A stretch of 45,512 nt of DNA from JANJTY01 sp038257155 (GCA_038257155.1 JBBSJP010000040.1:1-45512); one strand, 5' to 3'. Counted from the first letter of the stretch, positions 8,495 through 19,013 are shown. Notes: generated by a model from the letters alone, not told the origin. Numbers and translations: made by a program.

Positions 8495-9877
8495 TTGCTG
8501 ATTCTTGTCGTCATCCGCTCGACCAGGGAGCGTCAGCTGTTTCGTGAACTCTCCGAGCACGATGGACTGACCGGCCTGTGCAATCACCAACATACCCTGC
8601 GTCTGGGGCAGCACGAGTTCGCACTCAGTCGAGCCAGCCTGCGGCCCTTCACCGCCATTGTCGCCGACATCGACCATTTCAAGCAGATCAACGACCGTTT
8701 TGGTCATGCTGCTGGCGATACCGTCCTGCGAACCCTGGGCCATCTGTTGCGCGAGGCCTTTCCGGCTACCGCCGTCATAGGACGCAGCGGCGGCGAAGAG
8801 TTCACCGTGCTGCTGCAGGCAACCGCCGAACAGGCGCGTTTCCTGATCGAGGACCTGCGCCAGCGCATCCTGCCGCTCAGCGCAGCCGGGCAGCGCATCG
8901 AGTACAGCCTGAGCTTTGGAGTGTGCGAAGCGAATCCACGGATAGCGCAGCTCGAGGACATCCTGCGCGAGGCCGACAAGGCCCTGTATGCCGCGAAACG
9001 AACCGGCCGCGACCGGATCGTCAACGCCGACGATATCGCCAGCATCGACCGACCCGCACCAGGACTGATCCTGGTAGGCAGTGGCCCGCAACCTCGGCAG
9101 CATCTCGGCATGCGAGCGGTACGCGATATCGAAGAGGCCGACTGCGTGTTCTGTCTGCTTCCCCACGCGGCCTTTCTGCAGATACAGGACTGTCGCCATG
9201 ACGCGATCGACCTCACCCACCATCTGCGCGAAATAGCCGACGAGCCGTTTGATCCGCACCGCATCGAGGACGTGGTGATGGCCGCTGTGCGGACTGGCCA
9301 GCGCGCTTGCCTGGTTGTCTCGAACAGTCTGAGCGCGCTATCCCGGCAAGTGCTTCAGCGCGCCCGCCAGGAGGGCCATCGGGCGCGTTGGGAGGCCGGC
9401 ATTTCGGCCGAGTCCATCGTCTTCGCCGATCTCGCCCTCGAGTCGACCGCACAGGGACTGCAGACGATCGATAGCCATCTTTTGGTCGAGCAGGAACGGC
9501 AGATCGACAATCGCAGCCAGCTGCTGCTGTGGTACACGCCGGCTCGCGTCGAACACGATGCCGCACACCCAAACAAGGAATGTCTCGCGCGATTGCAGGA
9601 AAGGCTGGAGATGGATTACCCCGCCGAACACGCGATCACCATCTACTTTCCAGGCAGCGCCAGCGAGCCGGCCTTCCGCACTCAGTCAGTGGCATTGTGC
9701 GAGTTGGGCAGGCAAAGACTGAACACACGATGCGCCTTGGTCATCTCGCCGCGCACAGATCAACTGACTGATATTCGCGGCGAACTGCGCGAGCTGCTGC
9801 GCGCATCCGGACAAGGCCATGCGGCGCGGGACAGCCAGCCTACTGGCGATGATCCAAATGACAGGTCAGAGCACTGA
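8495..9877 (+). CDS. GGDEF domain fused to tetrapyrrole-methylase-like domain
   Basis: The frame continues directly after the TGA that ends the TPR half, and could only start at TTG 8495 or a later codon. Residues 1-10 complete a membrane helix. Residues 22-176 are a GGDEF domain: DGLTGL, ADIDHFKQINDRFGH, the catalytic GGEEF at 99-103, and ADKALYAAKRTGRDRI. The RxxD inhibitory site is absent. Residues 189-435 resemble SAM-dependent tetrapyrrole (CobA-type) methylases, especially the subgroup that includes the borosin N-methyltransferases: LILVGSG, then GISAESIVFADLA, LLLWYTPA and RLEMDYPAEHAITIYF. The glycine-rich GHPG motif of that group is replaced by SNSLSA, so it may bind a ligand without methylating. 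The GGDEF call is firm; the second domain is inferred from motif resemblance. Confidence 0.75.
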   Translation: MLILVVIRSTRERQLFRELSEHDGLTGLCNHQHTLRLGQHEFALSRASLRPFTAIVADIDHFKQINDRFGHAAGDTVLRTLGHLLREAFPATAVIGRSGGEEFTVLLQATAEQARFLIEDLRQRILPLSAAGQRIEYSLSFGVCEANPRIAQLEDILREADKALYAAKRTGRDRIVNADDIASIDRPAPGLILVGSGPQPRQHLGMRAVRDIEEADCVFCLLPHAAFLQIQDCRHDAIDLTHHLREIADEPFDPHRIEDVVMAAVRTGQRACLVVSNSLSALSRQVLQRARQEGHRARWEAGISAESIVFADLALESTAQGLQTIDSHLLVEQERQIDNRSQLLLWYTPARVEHDAAHPNKECLARLQERLEMDYPAEHAITIYFPGSASEPAFRTQSVALCELGRQRLNTRCALVISPRTDQLTDIRGELRELLRASGQGHAARDSQPTGDDPNDRSEH

Positions 9878-9992
9878 CGCGCTGAACGGAACCATCGATA
9901 CGTCAGCTTGAGCGATCCCGCGCATGAGGCTCATGCAGACAGGCTGTCAGGGATTGTACGTCCCAGGCACAAACAGCAGCTTCGAGAGTTAC

Positions 9993-10508
9993 TCAGCCAA
10001 CCGTCTCGATCAGGTCCATCAGTCCGAGCAGGGCCGCGGCCACCGTTTGCCGGCGCACCGACTCACGATCGCCAGCAAAGTGGAACACTCGCGCATCGGG
10101 ATAACCGCCGCGCCGCTTCCAGCCAATCCATACCGTGCCAACCGGCTTGTCCACGGTTCCTCCGGTGGGACCGGCAATTCCGGTCACAGCGACGGCAATG
10201 GATGCGCCGGAGTTGATCAGGGCACCCGAGACCATCTCGATCACGGTCTCGCGGCTGACTGCGCCGTGCTCCATCAGGGTTTCAATGCGCACCCCCAGCA
10301 GGGCCTGCTTGGCCTCGTAGCTGTAGGCTGCCATGCCGCAGTCGAACCAGTCCGAGCAGCCGCTCACGTCGGTGACGGTCTTGGCGATCCATCCGCCGGT
10401 GCAGCTCTCGGCCGTAACCAGCATCAGGTGATGGGACTTCAGTGCCTTGCCGGTGGCCTCGGCCAGATCGTGCAGCGCGATGTCGTCAGGGGTGGTGGTG
10501 GCGTCCAT
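9993..10508 (-). CDS. pncC: Nicotinamide-nucleotide amidohydrolase PncC (CinA C-terminal type)
   Basis: PncC deamidates nicotinamide mononucleotide to nicotinate mononucleotide in pyridine nucleotide salvage. The 171 residues carry the family landmarks TAESCTGGWIAKTVTDVSG (catalytic serine region), YSYEAKQALLGV, GAVSRETVIEM and AVTGIAGPTGGTVDKPVGTVWIG. The N-terminal molybdopterin-binding half of full-length CinA is missing, as in stand-alone PncC proteins. It is divergent from mutS with only 71 bp between start codons. pncC between mutS and recA is typical in gammaproteobacteria; here the GGDEF gene pair has come between pncC and recA. Confidence 0.92.
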   Translation of the reverse strand: MDATTTPDDIALHDLAEATGKALKSHHLMLVTAESCTGGWIAKTVTDVSGCSDWFDCGMAAYSYEAKQALLGVRIETLMEHGAVSRETVIEMVSGALINSGASIAVAVTGIAGPTGGTVDKPVGTVWIGWKRRGGYPDARVFHFAGDRESVRRQTVAAALLGLMDLIETVG

Positions 10509-10579
10509 GGCGGATAGACTAGCCGACCCCGCCGCGGCCTGACAGAGGTCGCCGTCGAACTCCTTTCTGCCGCCACCTC

Positions 10580-13354
10580 ATGGCTACCACCGACACCTCC
10601 CAACATACCCCGCTGATGAAGCAGTTCTTCGCCGCCAAGGCGGAGTATCCGGACATCCTGCTGTTGTTCCGCATGGGGGATTTCTATGAGCTTTTCTACG
10701 ACGATGCGCGCAAGGCGGCGCGCCTGCTCGATATCACCCTGACCCAGCGCGGCAGTTCGGCCGGCGCGCCCATTCCGATGGCCGGCGTGCCGGTACACGC
10801 CTACGAAGGCTATCTGGCGCGCCTGGTGGCGCTTGGCGAGTCGGTTGCGATCTGCGAGCAGATTGGCGATCCGGCCCTGGCCAAGGGCCTGGTGGAACGC
10901 AAGGTGGTGCGCATTGTCACGCCCGGCACGGTTACCGACGAAGCCCTGCTCCAGGAACGCCGCGACACGCTGCTGATGGCGGTATCGCGCGGCAAGACCG
11001 GCTTCGGTCTGGCCTGGGCGGACCTAGCCGGCGGACGCTTCCACGTCAACGAGGTGAACGACGTGGATGGCCTGCAGGCCGAACTGGCGCGGCTCGAGCC
11101 GGCCGAGCTGCTGGTGCCTGACGAAGATGGCTGGGGCGAAGTTATCGGCGAATGGCGCGGTTTGCGGCGCCGCCCGCCGTGGCTGTTCGATACGGAAGCC
11201 TGTCGCCGCCAGTTGCTGCGCTTTTTCGGGCTGCATGATCTGACCGCCTTCGGTCTGGAGGACAAGCCGCTGGCAGTTTCCGCCGCCGGCGCCCTGTTGG
11301 GGTACGTGGAAGAAACCCAGAAGCAACAGCTCCCGCATCTATCAGCGATCGCGCTGGAAGCAGCGCATGAAAGCATCGCGATGAACGCCGCCACTCGCCG
11401 CCATCTGGAGCTGGATTCGCGCATCGACGGCAATGTGAAGCACACCCTGCTGGGCGTGCTCGACAGCACCATCAGCCCGATGGGCGGGCGACTGCTGCGG
11501 CGCTGGCTGCATCGTCCGCTGCGCCGCCGCGACGTGGTTGAGCAGCGCCATCATGCGGTGCAGACCCTGATCGAATCGCGCGCCTTTGAAACCCTGCGCG
11601 AACGCTTTCGCGCGGTGGGTGACATTGAGCGGATTCTGACTCGCGTGGCGTTGCGTTCGGCGAGGCCGCGCGATCTGTCGACTCTGCGTGATGGGTTGGC
11701 GATGCTGCCGGAGATTCGGGGGTTGCTTTGCTCCCCTCTCCCGCCGGGGGAATCATCCGCTCGGAGCGAACTTGTCTCCCCTCTCCCGCTCGCGGGAGAG
11801 GGGTTGGGGGAGAGGGGCTTTGGCTCTTCCGTGGCAAACCTGAGAGCCCCTCTCCCCAACCCCTCTCCCGTGAACGGGAGAGGGGCTCTTACTCTTGGTG
11901 ACTCCGGATCTTCCGCGGGGAGAGGGGCTCATGTGTTGGCCGACAGCCCCCGCCTCGCCGACCTCCACGCCGAACTCGGCCAGCACGCCGACACCGCCGA
12001 CCTGCTGGCCCGTGCGGTAATGCCCCAGCCCGCACTCAAACTGGTCGACGGCGGCGTCATCGCCGACGGCTTCGATGCCGATCTCGACGAACTGCGGCGC
12101 CTCTCCACCCATGCCGATCAGTTCCTGGTCGATCTGGAAGTACGCGAGCGCGCCAGCAGCGGCATTGCCACGCTCAAGGTTGGTTACAACCGGGTGCATG
12201 GCTACTACATCGAGATCAGCAAGGGTCAGTCGGAACGCGCACCAATGCACTACACCCGCCGTCAGACCCTGACCAATGCCGAGCGCTACATCACCGGAGA
12301 ACTCAAGGCCTTCGAGGACAAGGTGCTGTCGGCGCGTGACCGCTCACTGGCGCGCGAGAAGCAGCTCTACGAAGACCTGCTCGAATCCTTGAACCAGGTG
12401 CTCGAACCGCTCAAGCGCTGTGCCGCCGCGCTGGCCGAACTCGACGTACTGGCAGCCTTCGCCGAACGCGCCGAAGTGCTCGACTGGCGCCGACCGGAAC
12501 TCGCTCACGAGCCTGGACTCGATATCCAGCGTGGCCGCCATCCGGTGGTCGAAGCAGTCCGCGAAGAGCCCTTTGAGCCCAATGATCTGCAGCTCGATCC
12601 CGAGCGCCGCCTGCTGGTCATCACCGGCCCAAACATGGGCGGCAAGAGCACCTTCATGCGCCAGGCTGCGCTGATCGTGCTGCTGGCGCATATCGGCAGC
12701 TTCGTGCCGGCCTCTGCGGCGCGCATCGGACCGGTCGACCGAATCCTGACACGCATCGGCGCGGGCGATGACCTGGCCAAGGGCCAGTCGACTTTCATGG
12801 TCGAGATGTCCGAGACCAGCTACATCCTGCACCATGCCAGTTCACAGTCCTTGGTGCTGATGGACGAGATCGGGCGCGGCACTTCGACCTACGACGGTCT
12901 CGCCCTGGCCAAGGCCTGCGCCTTGCACCTGGCCGGCGCCAACCGTGCCATGACCCTGTTCGCCACCCACTATTTCGAACTCACCGCGCTGGCAGAATCG
13001 GGCAGCGGCATCGCCAATGTGCATCTCGATGCGGTCGAGCACGGCGAGTCGCTGGTCTTCATGCACGCAGTGAAGGACGGCCCGGCGAATCGCAGTTTCG
13101 GACTGCAGGTCGCGGCCTTGGCTGGCCTGCCGAAAACCGTCGTGGCGCAGGCGCGGCGCTACCTCAAGGAACTTGAACAACGCAGCCGCGAAACTCCAGA
13201 TACCTCGCCCGCTGCGCTGGAGCAACCCGCGCAACTCGGCCTGTTCAACGCGCCGGCGCCGGCGCTGGAAGCACTTGCCGCGATTGATCCCGACGAACTG
13301 ACTCCCAAGCAGGCTCTGGAAGCTCTTTACCGGCTGCGAAGCATGCTTTCGTAG
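10580..13354 (+). CDS. mutS: DNA mismatch repair protein MutS with internal repeat insertion
   Basis: MutS recognises mispairs and recruits MutL. Present in order are the mismatch-binding FYE motif (F35, E37), connector, core, clamp, ATPase (GPNMGGKSTFMRQ, VLMDEIGRGTSTYDGLALA, TLFATHYFELT) and a C-terminal QLGLF that resembles a beta-clamp-binding motif. The protein has 924 residues, about 70 more than the usual 853 or so. The excess is one Gly/Ser/Pro/Arg-rich block (about residues 383-452) between LPEIRGLL and LADSPRLADLHAEL in the core domain, encoded by palindromic repeat DNA at about 11728-11935. The frame is kept, so the product may still work with a surface loop. The TAG stop overlaps the first bases of another palindromic repeat. 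Confidence 0.97.
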   Translation: MATTDTSQHTPLMKQFFAAKAEYPDILLLFRMGDFYELFYDDARKAARLLDITLTQRGSSAGAPIPMAGVPVHAYEGYLARLVALGESVAICEQIGDPALAKGLVERKVVRIVTPGTVTDEALLQERRDTLLMAVSRGKTGFGLAWADLAGGRFHVNEVNDVDGLQAELARLEPAELLVPDEDGWGEVIGEWRGLRRRPPWLFDTEACRRQLLRFFGLHDLTAFGLEDKPLAVSAAGALLGYVEETQKQQLPHLSAIALEAAHESIAMNAATRRHLELDSRIDGNVKHTLLGVLDSTISPMGGRLLRRWLHRPLRRRDVVEQRHHAVQTLIESRAFETLRERFRAVGDIERILTRVALRSARPRDLSTLRDGLAMLPEIRGLLCSPLPPGESSARSELVSPLPLAGEGLGERGFGSSVANLRAPLPNPSPVNGRGALTLGDSGSSAGRGAHVLADSPRLADLHAELGQHADTADLLARAVMPQPALKLVDGGVIADGFDADLDELRRLSTHADQFLVDLEVRERASSGIATLKVGYNRVHGYYIEISKGQSERAPMHYTRRQTLTNAERYITGELKAFEDKVLSARDRSLAREKQLYEDLLESLNQVLEPLKRCAAALAELDVLAAFAERAEVLDWRRPELAHEPGLDIQRGRHPVVEAVREEPFEPNDLQLDPERRLLVITGPNMGGKSTFMRQAALIVLLAHIGSFVPASAARIGPVDRILTRIGAGDDLAKGQSTFMVEMSETSYILHHASSQSLVLMDEIGRGTSTYDGLALAKACALHLAGANRAMTLFATHYFELTALAESGSGIANVHLDAVEHGESLVFMHAVKDGPANRSFGLQVAALAGLPKTVVAQARRYLKELEQRSRETPDTSPAALEQPAQLGLFNAPAPALEALAAIDPDELTPKQALEALYRLRSMLS
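11728..11935. repeat. Palindromic repeat element inserted in frame within mutS
   Basis: The block holds two perfect 12-bp-stem hairpins of the form CCCCTCTCCC ... GGGAGAGGGG (11778-11803 and 11860-11885). They are linked by the inverted pair GGGGTTGGGGGAGAGGGGC / GCCCCTCTCCCCAACCCC. Related CCCTCTCCCGCGCGCGGGAG sequences occur in intergenic DNA at about 27,210-27,515. Family alignment of MutS shows this DNA is extra. The boundaries are approximate because they are inferred from the protein. Confidence 0.8.
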
Positions 13355-13432
13355 GGTGGGCCTTGGCCCACCGCGCGCAATGCCCGGGTGGAGGCGAACG
13401 ATGAGGTCACGGTGTGCCAAGGCACACCCTAC
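13351..13432. repeat. Inverted-repeat element after mutS (GTAGGGTG type)
   Basis: Palindromes GGTGGGCC/GGCCCACC (13355-13372) and GGTGTGCC/GGCACACC (13411-13428) are bounded by GTAGGGTG at the left and CACCCTAC at the right, so the whole element is also one long inverted repeat. A sister copy lies after hppA (18639-18700). The mutS stop codon falls in its first bases. It may end mutS transcription. Confidence 0.75.
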
Positions 13433-13531
13433 GACTCCGCGCCGGGATCAGACGTTCGGCGCGACTGCCCGCTCGATCACCAATGCACGTCGTAGCCCCA
13501 CCAATTGATCGGTGCCCAGTAAGCGCTCGCG

Positions 13532-16399
13532 CTAGCGCTCCGACTCAACCGGCCCCAGATGCTGGTCAAGCCAGTCCAGGATCACGCCCATGATCTCCTG
13601 CTGACGCGGCGGAACGTGGCCGCCATCGAACAGGAACATCGACTTGTCTTCTGGCGCGGTGCCAAGGCGGTCGAACAGTGGCTGCTGGCTTGTTTCCAGC
13701 GGATTCATGAAATCGTGGCGTCCGCCGATCATCAGCACCGGCTGACGGATGCGCGGCGCGAAGTTGATGGCATCGATTTCGGGCGCGGTCCGCTGCGGAC
13801 TCAAGCCCGAGGCTTGCAGTATTCCCACGGCAAAGCGCGGTTCCACTGCCAACATCGTGATCCCCGCGTTGGCGCCCAGGCTCACGCCGTAGTACCCGAT
13901 GCGTTGCGCATCAAGCTCAGGTCGCGTCTGCAGGAAATCCATCACCCGTCCGGCGTCCTTGCTCCAGTTTGGCCGCATTGCGCGCCGCGCCTGCGGCCCG
14001 GCATCGGATGGCATACGCCGCGAATAGGTCCCGTAGAACTCGGGAAAAGCCAGCGCCCGCCCGGAGCGCGGCAGGAAAGCGAAATCACGTGTGCCGGTCT
14101 GCTTGATGTCCTGCTGCAACAAGGCCACTGCCGGCGGGCCATACACCAACACCTGGTAGGGCGGGCTGGCATTGCGCGGAAGGTACAGCCTGAGCCGGAA
14201 TGACTCGCCGTTGTAATCGGCCTGCAGCAACCACGTCTGCAGACGCCAGTGCTCGGTTTCGACGTCGTCCAGCATCCGAGGTGGCTCACGCGCCGGATCG
14301 TGTGCGTACTGTCGCGCCAGCACAGCGAAGACGTCGTCGGATACGGGCGGCGGGAAATCGGGCGCTGCCGTATCTGGTAGTGATAGCAGCGCTGGGGACG
14401 GAAGCGCATCGATGCGTGCGCAACGGAAGCCGATATGCGGGCTGCGGACGAAGGGATCCTCGCCATCGAGGTCGTTGAACAGGTAAGTCGGCGAAGCCCA
14501 GTGTCCACCCAGCGCCAGGCGATGCGTGTCGCGCCCGGTGACCACCCATTCCGCCACGTTGCCGGCCAGGTCGTGGTTGCCAAAGGGACTCAAGGCCTCG
14601 CGACTGGCCACTGGCACCGTGCCCTGACCATCGAAGTTGCTGAAGTTCAGCACATCGGAATGCAGGTCGTGTCCCGCGGCCCGCATCCAGTGATGTGCCG
14701 TCGGCAATGATTTCCCAACGAAACGCGCGTACGCCATCGCCTCGAACCAGCTGACGCCCGCCACCGGATGCTCGCCCTGCCCGTCCGGGTGGCGACCGAG
14801 CTCCCAGCCCGCCGGACCTGGTCGGCCCGTGCTGTCGCGAAACAGGACCATGGCAACACCGAAATCGAGAATCTGCCCGTCGCGCTGCATGGGATCGGTC
14901 CAGAACTCTGGACGCTCGTAGCCACCAGCATCAACGAAAGCCTGGAACTGCGCATTGGTTACCTCGGCCCGATCCAGCCAGAAAGGTTCAAGCGTCGCAG
15001 GAGCGAGGCCACGCCGGCCGAACTCGCCGCCAGCGACCCGCACCATGCCGTCGGGCGCGTCCTGCGATGGCGTCAGCACCACGTTTTCGATATCACCACG
15101 CGTGGCGCGTTCGAGTGCTTGATAACCTTCCATTTCCACGCGCCAACGCACGTGCCCCATCACGAAATGGAAAGGCTCCTGATTGGACTGGCCAAGCTCA
15201 ATCCATTCCGACTCGGGGCGCGGGTAGGCCTTGATCCAGAAGCGCGCCCCAGGTGGCTCACTGCGCAACGCACCCTTGAGGCTCAGGTCAGACCACCACT
15301 GAGCCAGCTCCGGGTCCTGCGGAAAGCGCGAGGCCAATTGCCGCAGCAGGCCGTAGGCCTCGACTTCGTGATCGATGTCGGTCAGACGATGCAGTTCCGC
15401 AATACCCTGCGCACGCGCCGCGGCTTCCTTCCTTGCCTGCAGGCTCTGCCAAGCCAGCACAGCCAGCAGCAATCCCATGATTCCCAGCACCGGCAACAGC
15501 ACTGCAGGGCGCAGCAGGCGTGCCGAGAGCGTGCTGCGTTGCCGCCAATTCGCTTCAATCCGGCGCAACTGCACGAGCACTTCGCCTGCGTCGGCCGGGC
15601 GCTGGGCGGGATTCTTCTGCAGGCACTGTTCCAGCAGCTTCACCAGTGACTTCGGACAATGCCCGCAATACCTGGCTACCGGCTCAGGCCTGTCACGCAA
15701 AATGGCGCTCATCAGTCCAGCGGTGCTGGATGACTGGAAGGCGCGTCGTCCACTGAGCAATTCGTAGAGCAGCAGGCCGAGCGCAAACACATCGGTTCGC
15801 GCGTCGACAGCGCGGCCCTCGATCTGCTCGGGCGCCATGTAGGCTGGCGTGCCCAGCACCACGCCGGTTGCGGTCTGCGGGTTCTGGGCGCGGGTGGTCA
15901 CATCTTTGGCAAGAGTCGGGGCCTCGGTCAGCTTGGCAAGGCCGAAATCCAGCAGCTTGACCAGTCCAGACGCCGTCTGCATCACGTTGGCCGGCTTCAG
16001 ATCACGGTGCACGATGCCGGCGGCATGTGCCGCTGCCAAGGCCGAAGCCACCGGAATCCCGATGCGCAGGGCCAGCTCCACGCCCGAGTCGCCGCGGGCC
16101 AGCAGGTCCGCAACCTGCTCGCCTTCGACGTACTCCATCGCGATGAAATCAAGCCCTTCCTCGCCGTCCCGGCCGATGTCGTAGACCGTCACGATATTCG
16201 GGTGATTCAGGGCAGAGGCCGCCTGGGCTTCCTGCACGAAGCGGCGACGCTGCTCGGAATCGGCCAGGCCGCCGTCGCGCAGCGTCTTGATCGCCAGAGT
16301 GCGGCCCAGGCGCTCATCGCGCGCCAGATACACCGTACCCATGCCGCCTTCGCCAATCCGGTTCAACAACAGGTAGTGCGAGAGCCGCGACTCGGACAT
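13532..16399 (-). CDS. Ser/Thr protein kinase - FGE-like - alpha/beta hydrolase fusion
   Basis: Three modules lie in one polypeptide of 955 residues. Residues 8-275 are a Hanks-type kinase with glycine loop GEGGMGTVYLA, AIK lysine, HRDLKPANVM (131-140), DFG (151-153) and YMAPEQ. A membrane helix follows at about 298-320 (VLLPVLGIMGLLLAVLAW), so the rest is probably periplasmic. Residues 450-670 form an SUMF1/formylglycine-enzyme-like domain (GGEF, DRAEVTNAQFQAF, HPVAGVSWFEAMAYARF, GNVAEWV, GFRCARI) that lacks the catalytic cysteine pair. The last 250 residues are an alpha/beta hydrolase with nucleophile elbow GVSLGA and a C-terminal GGH. The start at 16399 (MSESRLSHYLLLNRIGEGG) is preferred over 16429. 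The substrate is unknown. Confidence 0.88.
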   Translation of the reverse strand: MSESRLSHYLLLNRIGEGGMGTVYLARDERLGRTLAIKTLRDGGLADSEQRRRFVQEAQAASALNHPNIVTVYDIGRDGEEGLDFIAMEYVEGEQVADLLARGDSGVELALRIGIPVASALAAAHAAGIVHRDLKPANVMQTASGLVKLLDFGLAKLTEAPTLAKDVTTRAQNPQTATGVVLGTPAYMAPEQIEGRAVDARTDVFALGLLLYELLSGRRAFQSSSTAGLMSAILRDRPEPVARYCGHCPKSLVKLLEQCLQKNPAQRPADAGEVLVQLRRIEANWRQRSTLSARLLRPAVLLPVLGIMGLLLAVLAWQSLQARKEAAARAQGIAELHRLTDIDHEVEAYGLLRQLASRFPQDPELAQWWSDLSLKGALRSEPPGARFWIKAYPRPESEWIELGQSNQEPFHFVMGHVRWRVEMEGYQALERATRGDIENVVLTPSQDAPDGMVRVAGGEFGRRGLAPATLEPFWLDRAEVTNAQFQAFVDAGGYERPEFWTDPMQRDGQILDFGVAMVLFRDSTGRPGPAGWELGRHPDGQGEHPVAGVSWFEAMAYARFVGKSLPTAHHWMRAAGHDLHSDVLNFSNFDGQGTVPVASREALSPFGNHDLAGNVAEWVVTGRDTHRLALGGHWASPTYLFNDLDGEDPFVRSPHIGFRCARIDALPSPALLSLPDTAAPDFPPPVSDDVFAVLARQYAHDPAREPPRMLDDVETEHWRLQTWLLQADYNGESFRLRLYLPRNASPPYQVLVYGPPAVALLQQDIKQTGTRDFAFLPRSGRALAFPEFYGTYSRRMPSDAGPQARRAMRPNWSKDAGRVMDFLQTRPELDAQRIGYYGVSLGANAGITMLAVEPRFAVGILQASGLSPQRTAPEIDAINFAPRIRQPVLMIGGRHDFMNPLETSQQPLFDRLGTAPEDKSMFLFDGGHVPPRQQEIMGVILDWLDQHLGPVESER

Positions 16400-16507
16400 G
16401 TGCTGCCCACCCCCCAATGGCCAGACCACAGCCTGCGTTCGCAGGCTATGCCGCCATCTTGTAGCCGGTCAAGCGACGGCTCAGCATGCTGCGCGGCTGA
16501 ACGCGCG

Positions 16508-16536
16508 CTGTCTCAGCCCGCCGTCGTTGCTATACT
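16508..16536 (+). promoter_or_regulatory. Candidate extended -10 promoter for hppA
   Basis: TATACT (16531-16536) is preceded by TGC, an extended -10 arrangement. A weak -35 box (CTGTCT, 16508-16513) lies 17 bases upstream. It sits 70 bp before the hppA ATG in the 207-bp region divergent from the kinase gene. This is a pattern match only. Confidence 0.4.
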
Positions 16537-16606
16537 CCGCGGCGGTCGCGGTCCGCTTCGGGCCCGCCTCGCCTTTCCGCTCCACTTTCCTTGGGGGTTT
16601 TTTCGA

Positions 16607-18634
<2,028 letters not shown>

Positions 18635-18638
18635 TGAG

Positions 18639-18700
18639 GTAGGGTGCGCCTTGGCGCACCGCTGCACGGTCTAGTTTCGGTGCGCCAAGGCGCACCCTAT
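18639..18700. repeat. Inverted-repeat element after hppA (GTAGGGTG type)
   Basis: Palindromes GGTGCGCC/GGCGCACC (18643-18660) and the same sequence around AA (18679-18696) are bounded by GTAGGGTG and CACCCTAT. It has the same architecture as the copy after mutS (13351-13432). It begins 4 bp past the hppA stop. Confidence 0.75.
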
Positions 18701-18753
18701 ATGGATGCTGCGGCAGAGGTCAGACGCCAACTATCAGGCGTCGGTTGCAATCA

Positions 18754-18785
18754 CGAAGCCCCGGTTAGCCGGGGCTTCGTCGTTT
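18754..18785 (+). terminator. Rho-independent terminator downstream of hppA
   Basis: An 11-bp perfect stem (18754-18764 with 18769-18779) has a TTAG loop and is followed by TCGTTT. It probably ends the hppA transcript. The rest of the gap 18635-19013 contains the palindromic repeat above and no supported gene. Confidence 0.75.
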
Positions 18786-19013
18786 GAGGGGCAAGCAGGT
18801 GGCTTTCCGGCTCCGGCCTTTCTGTGGACTGCGATCACGTCAAGTGTGCGCTGCTGCGCGTTGCGGTCGACAAGCGATTGCTGCCGACCCGTCAACCCCG
18901 TACCGTCGCCCTTCAATCATGGTCACGAGAAAATCATGCTCCGAACCAAGCGTTCTTCACGTTCGAGCATGTTGCACCATGGGCTTGAAGACGTCGCTAG
19001 TCTGGGCAGCACC

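Noticed and set aside
9060..9800. Borosin (N-methylated peptide) biosynthesis
   Set aside because: The methylase-like domain resembles borosin enzymes by motif, but the SAM-binding glycine motif is lost, no core peptide is attached, and it is fused to GGDEF.
14900..15060. Active formylglycine-generating enzyme
   Set aside because: The SUMF1-like domain lacks the catalytic cysteine pair, and no sulfatase is encoded nearby.
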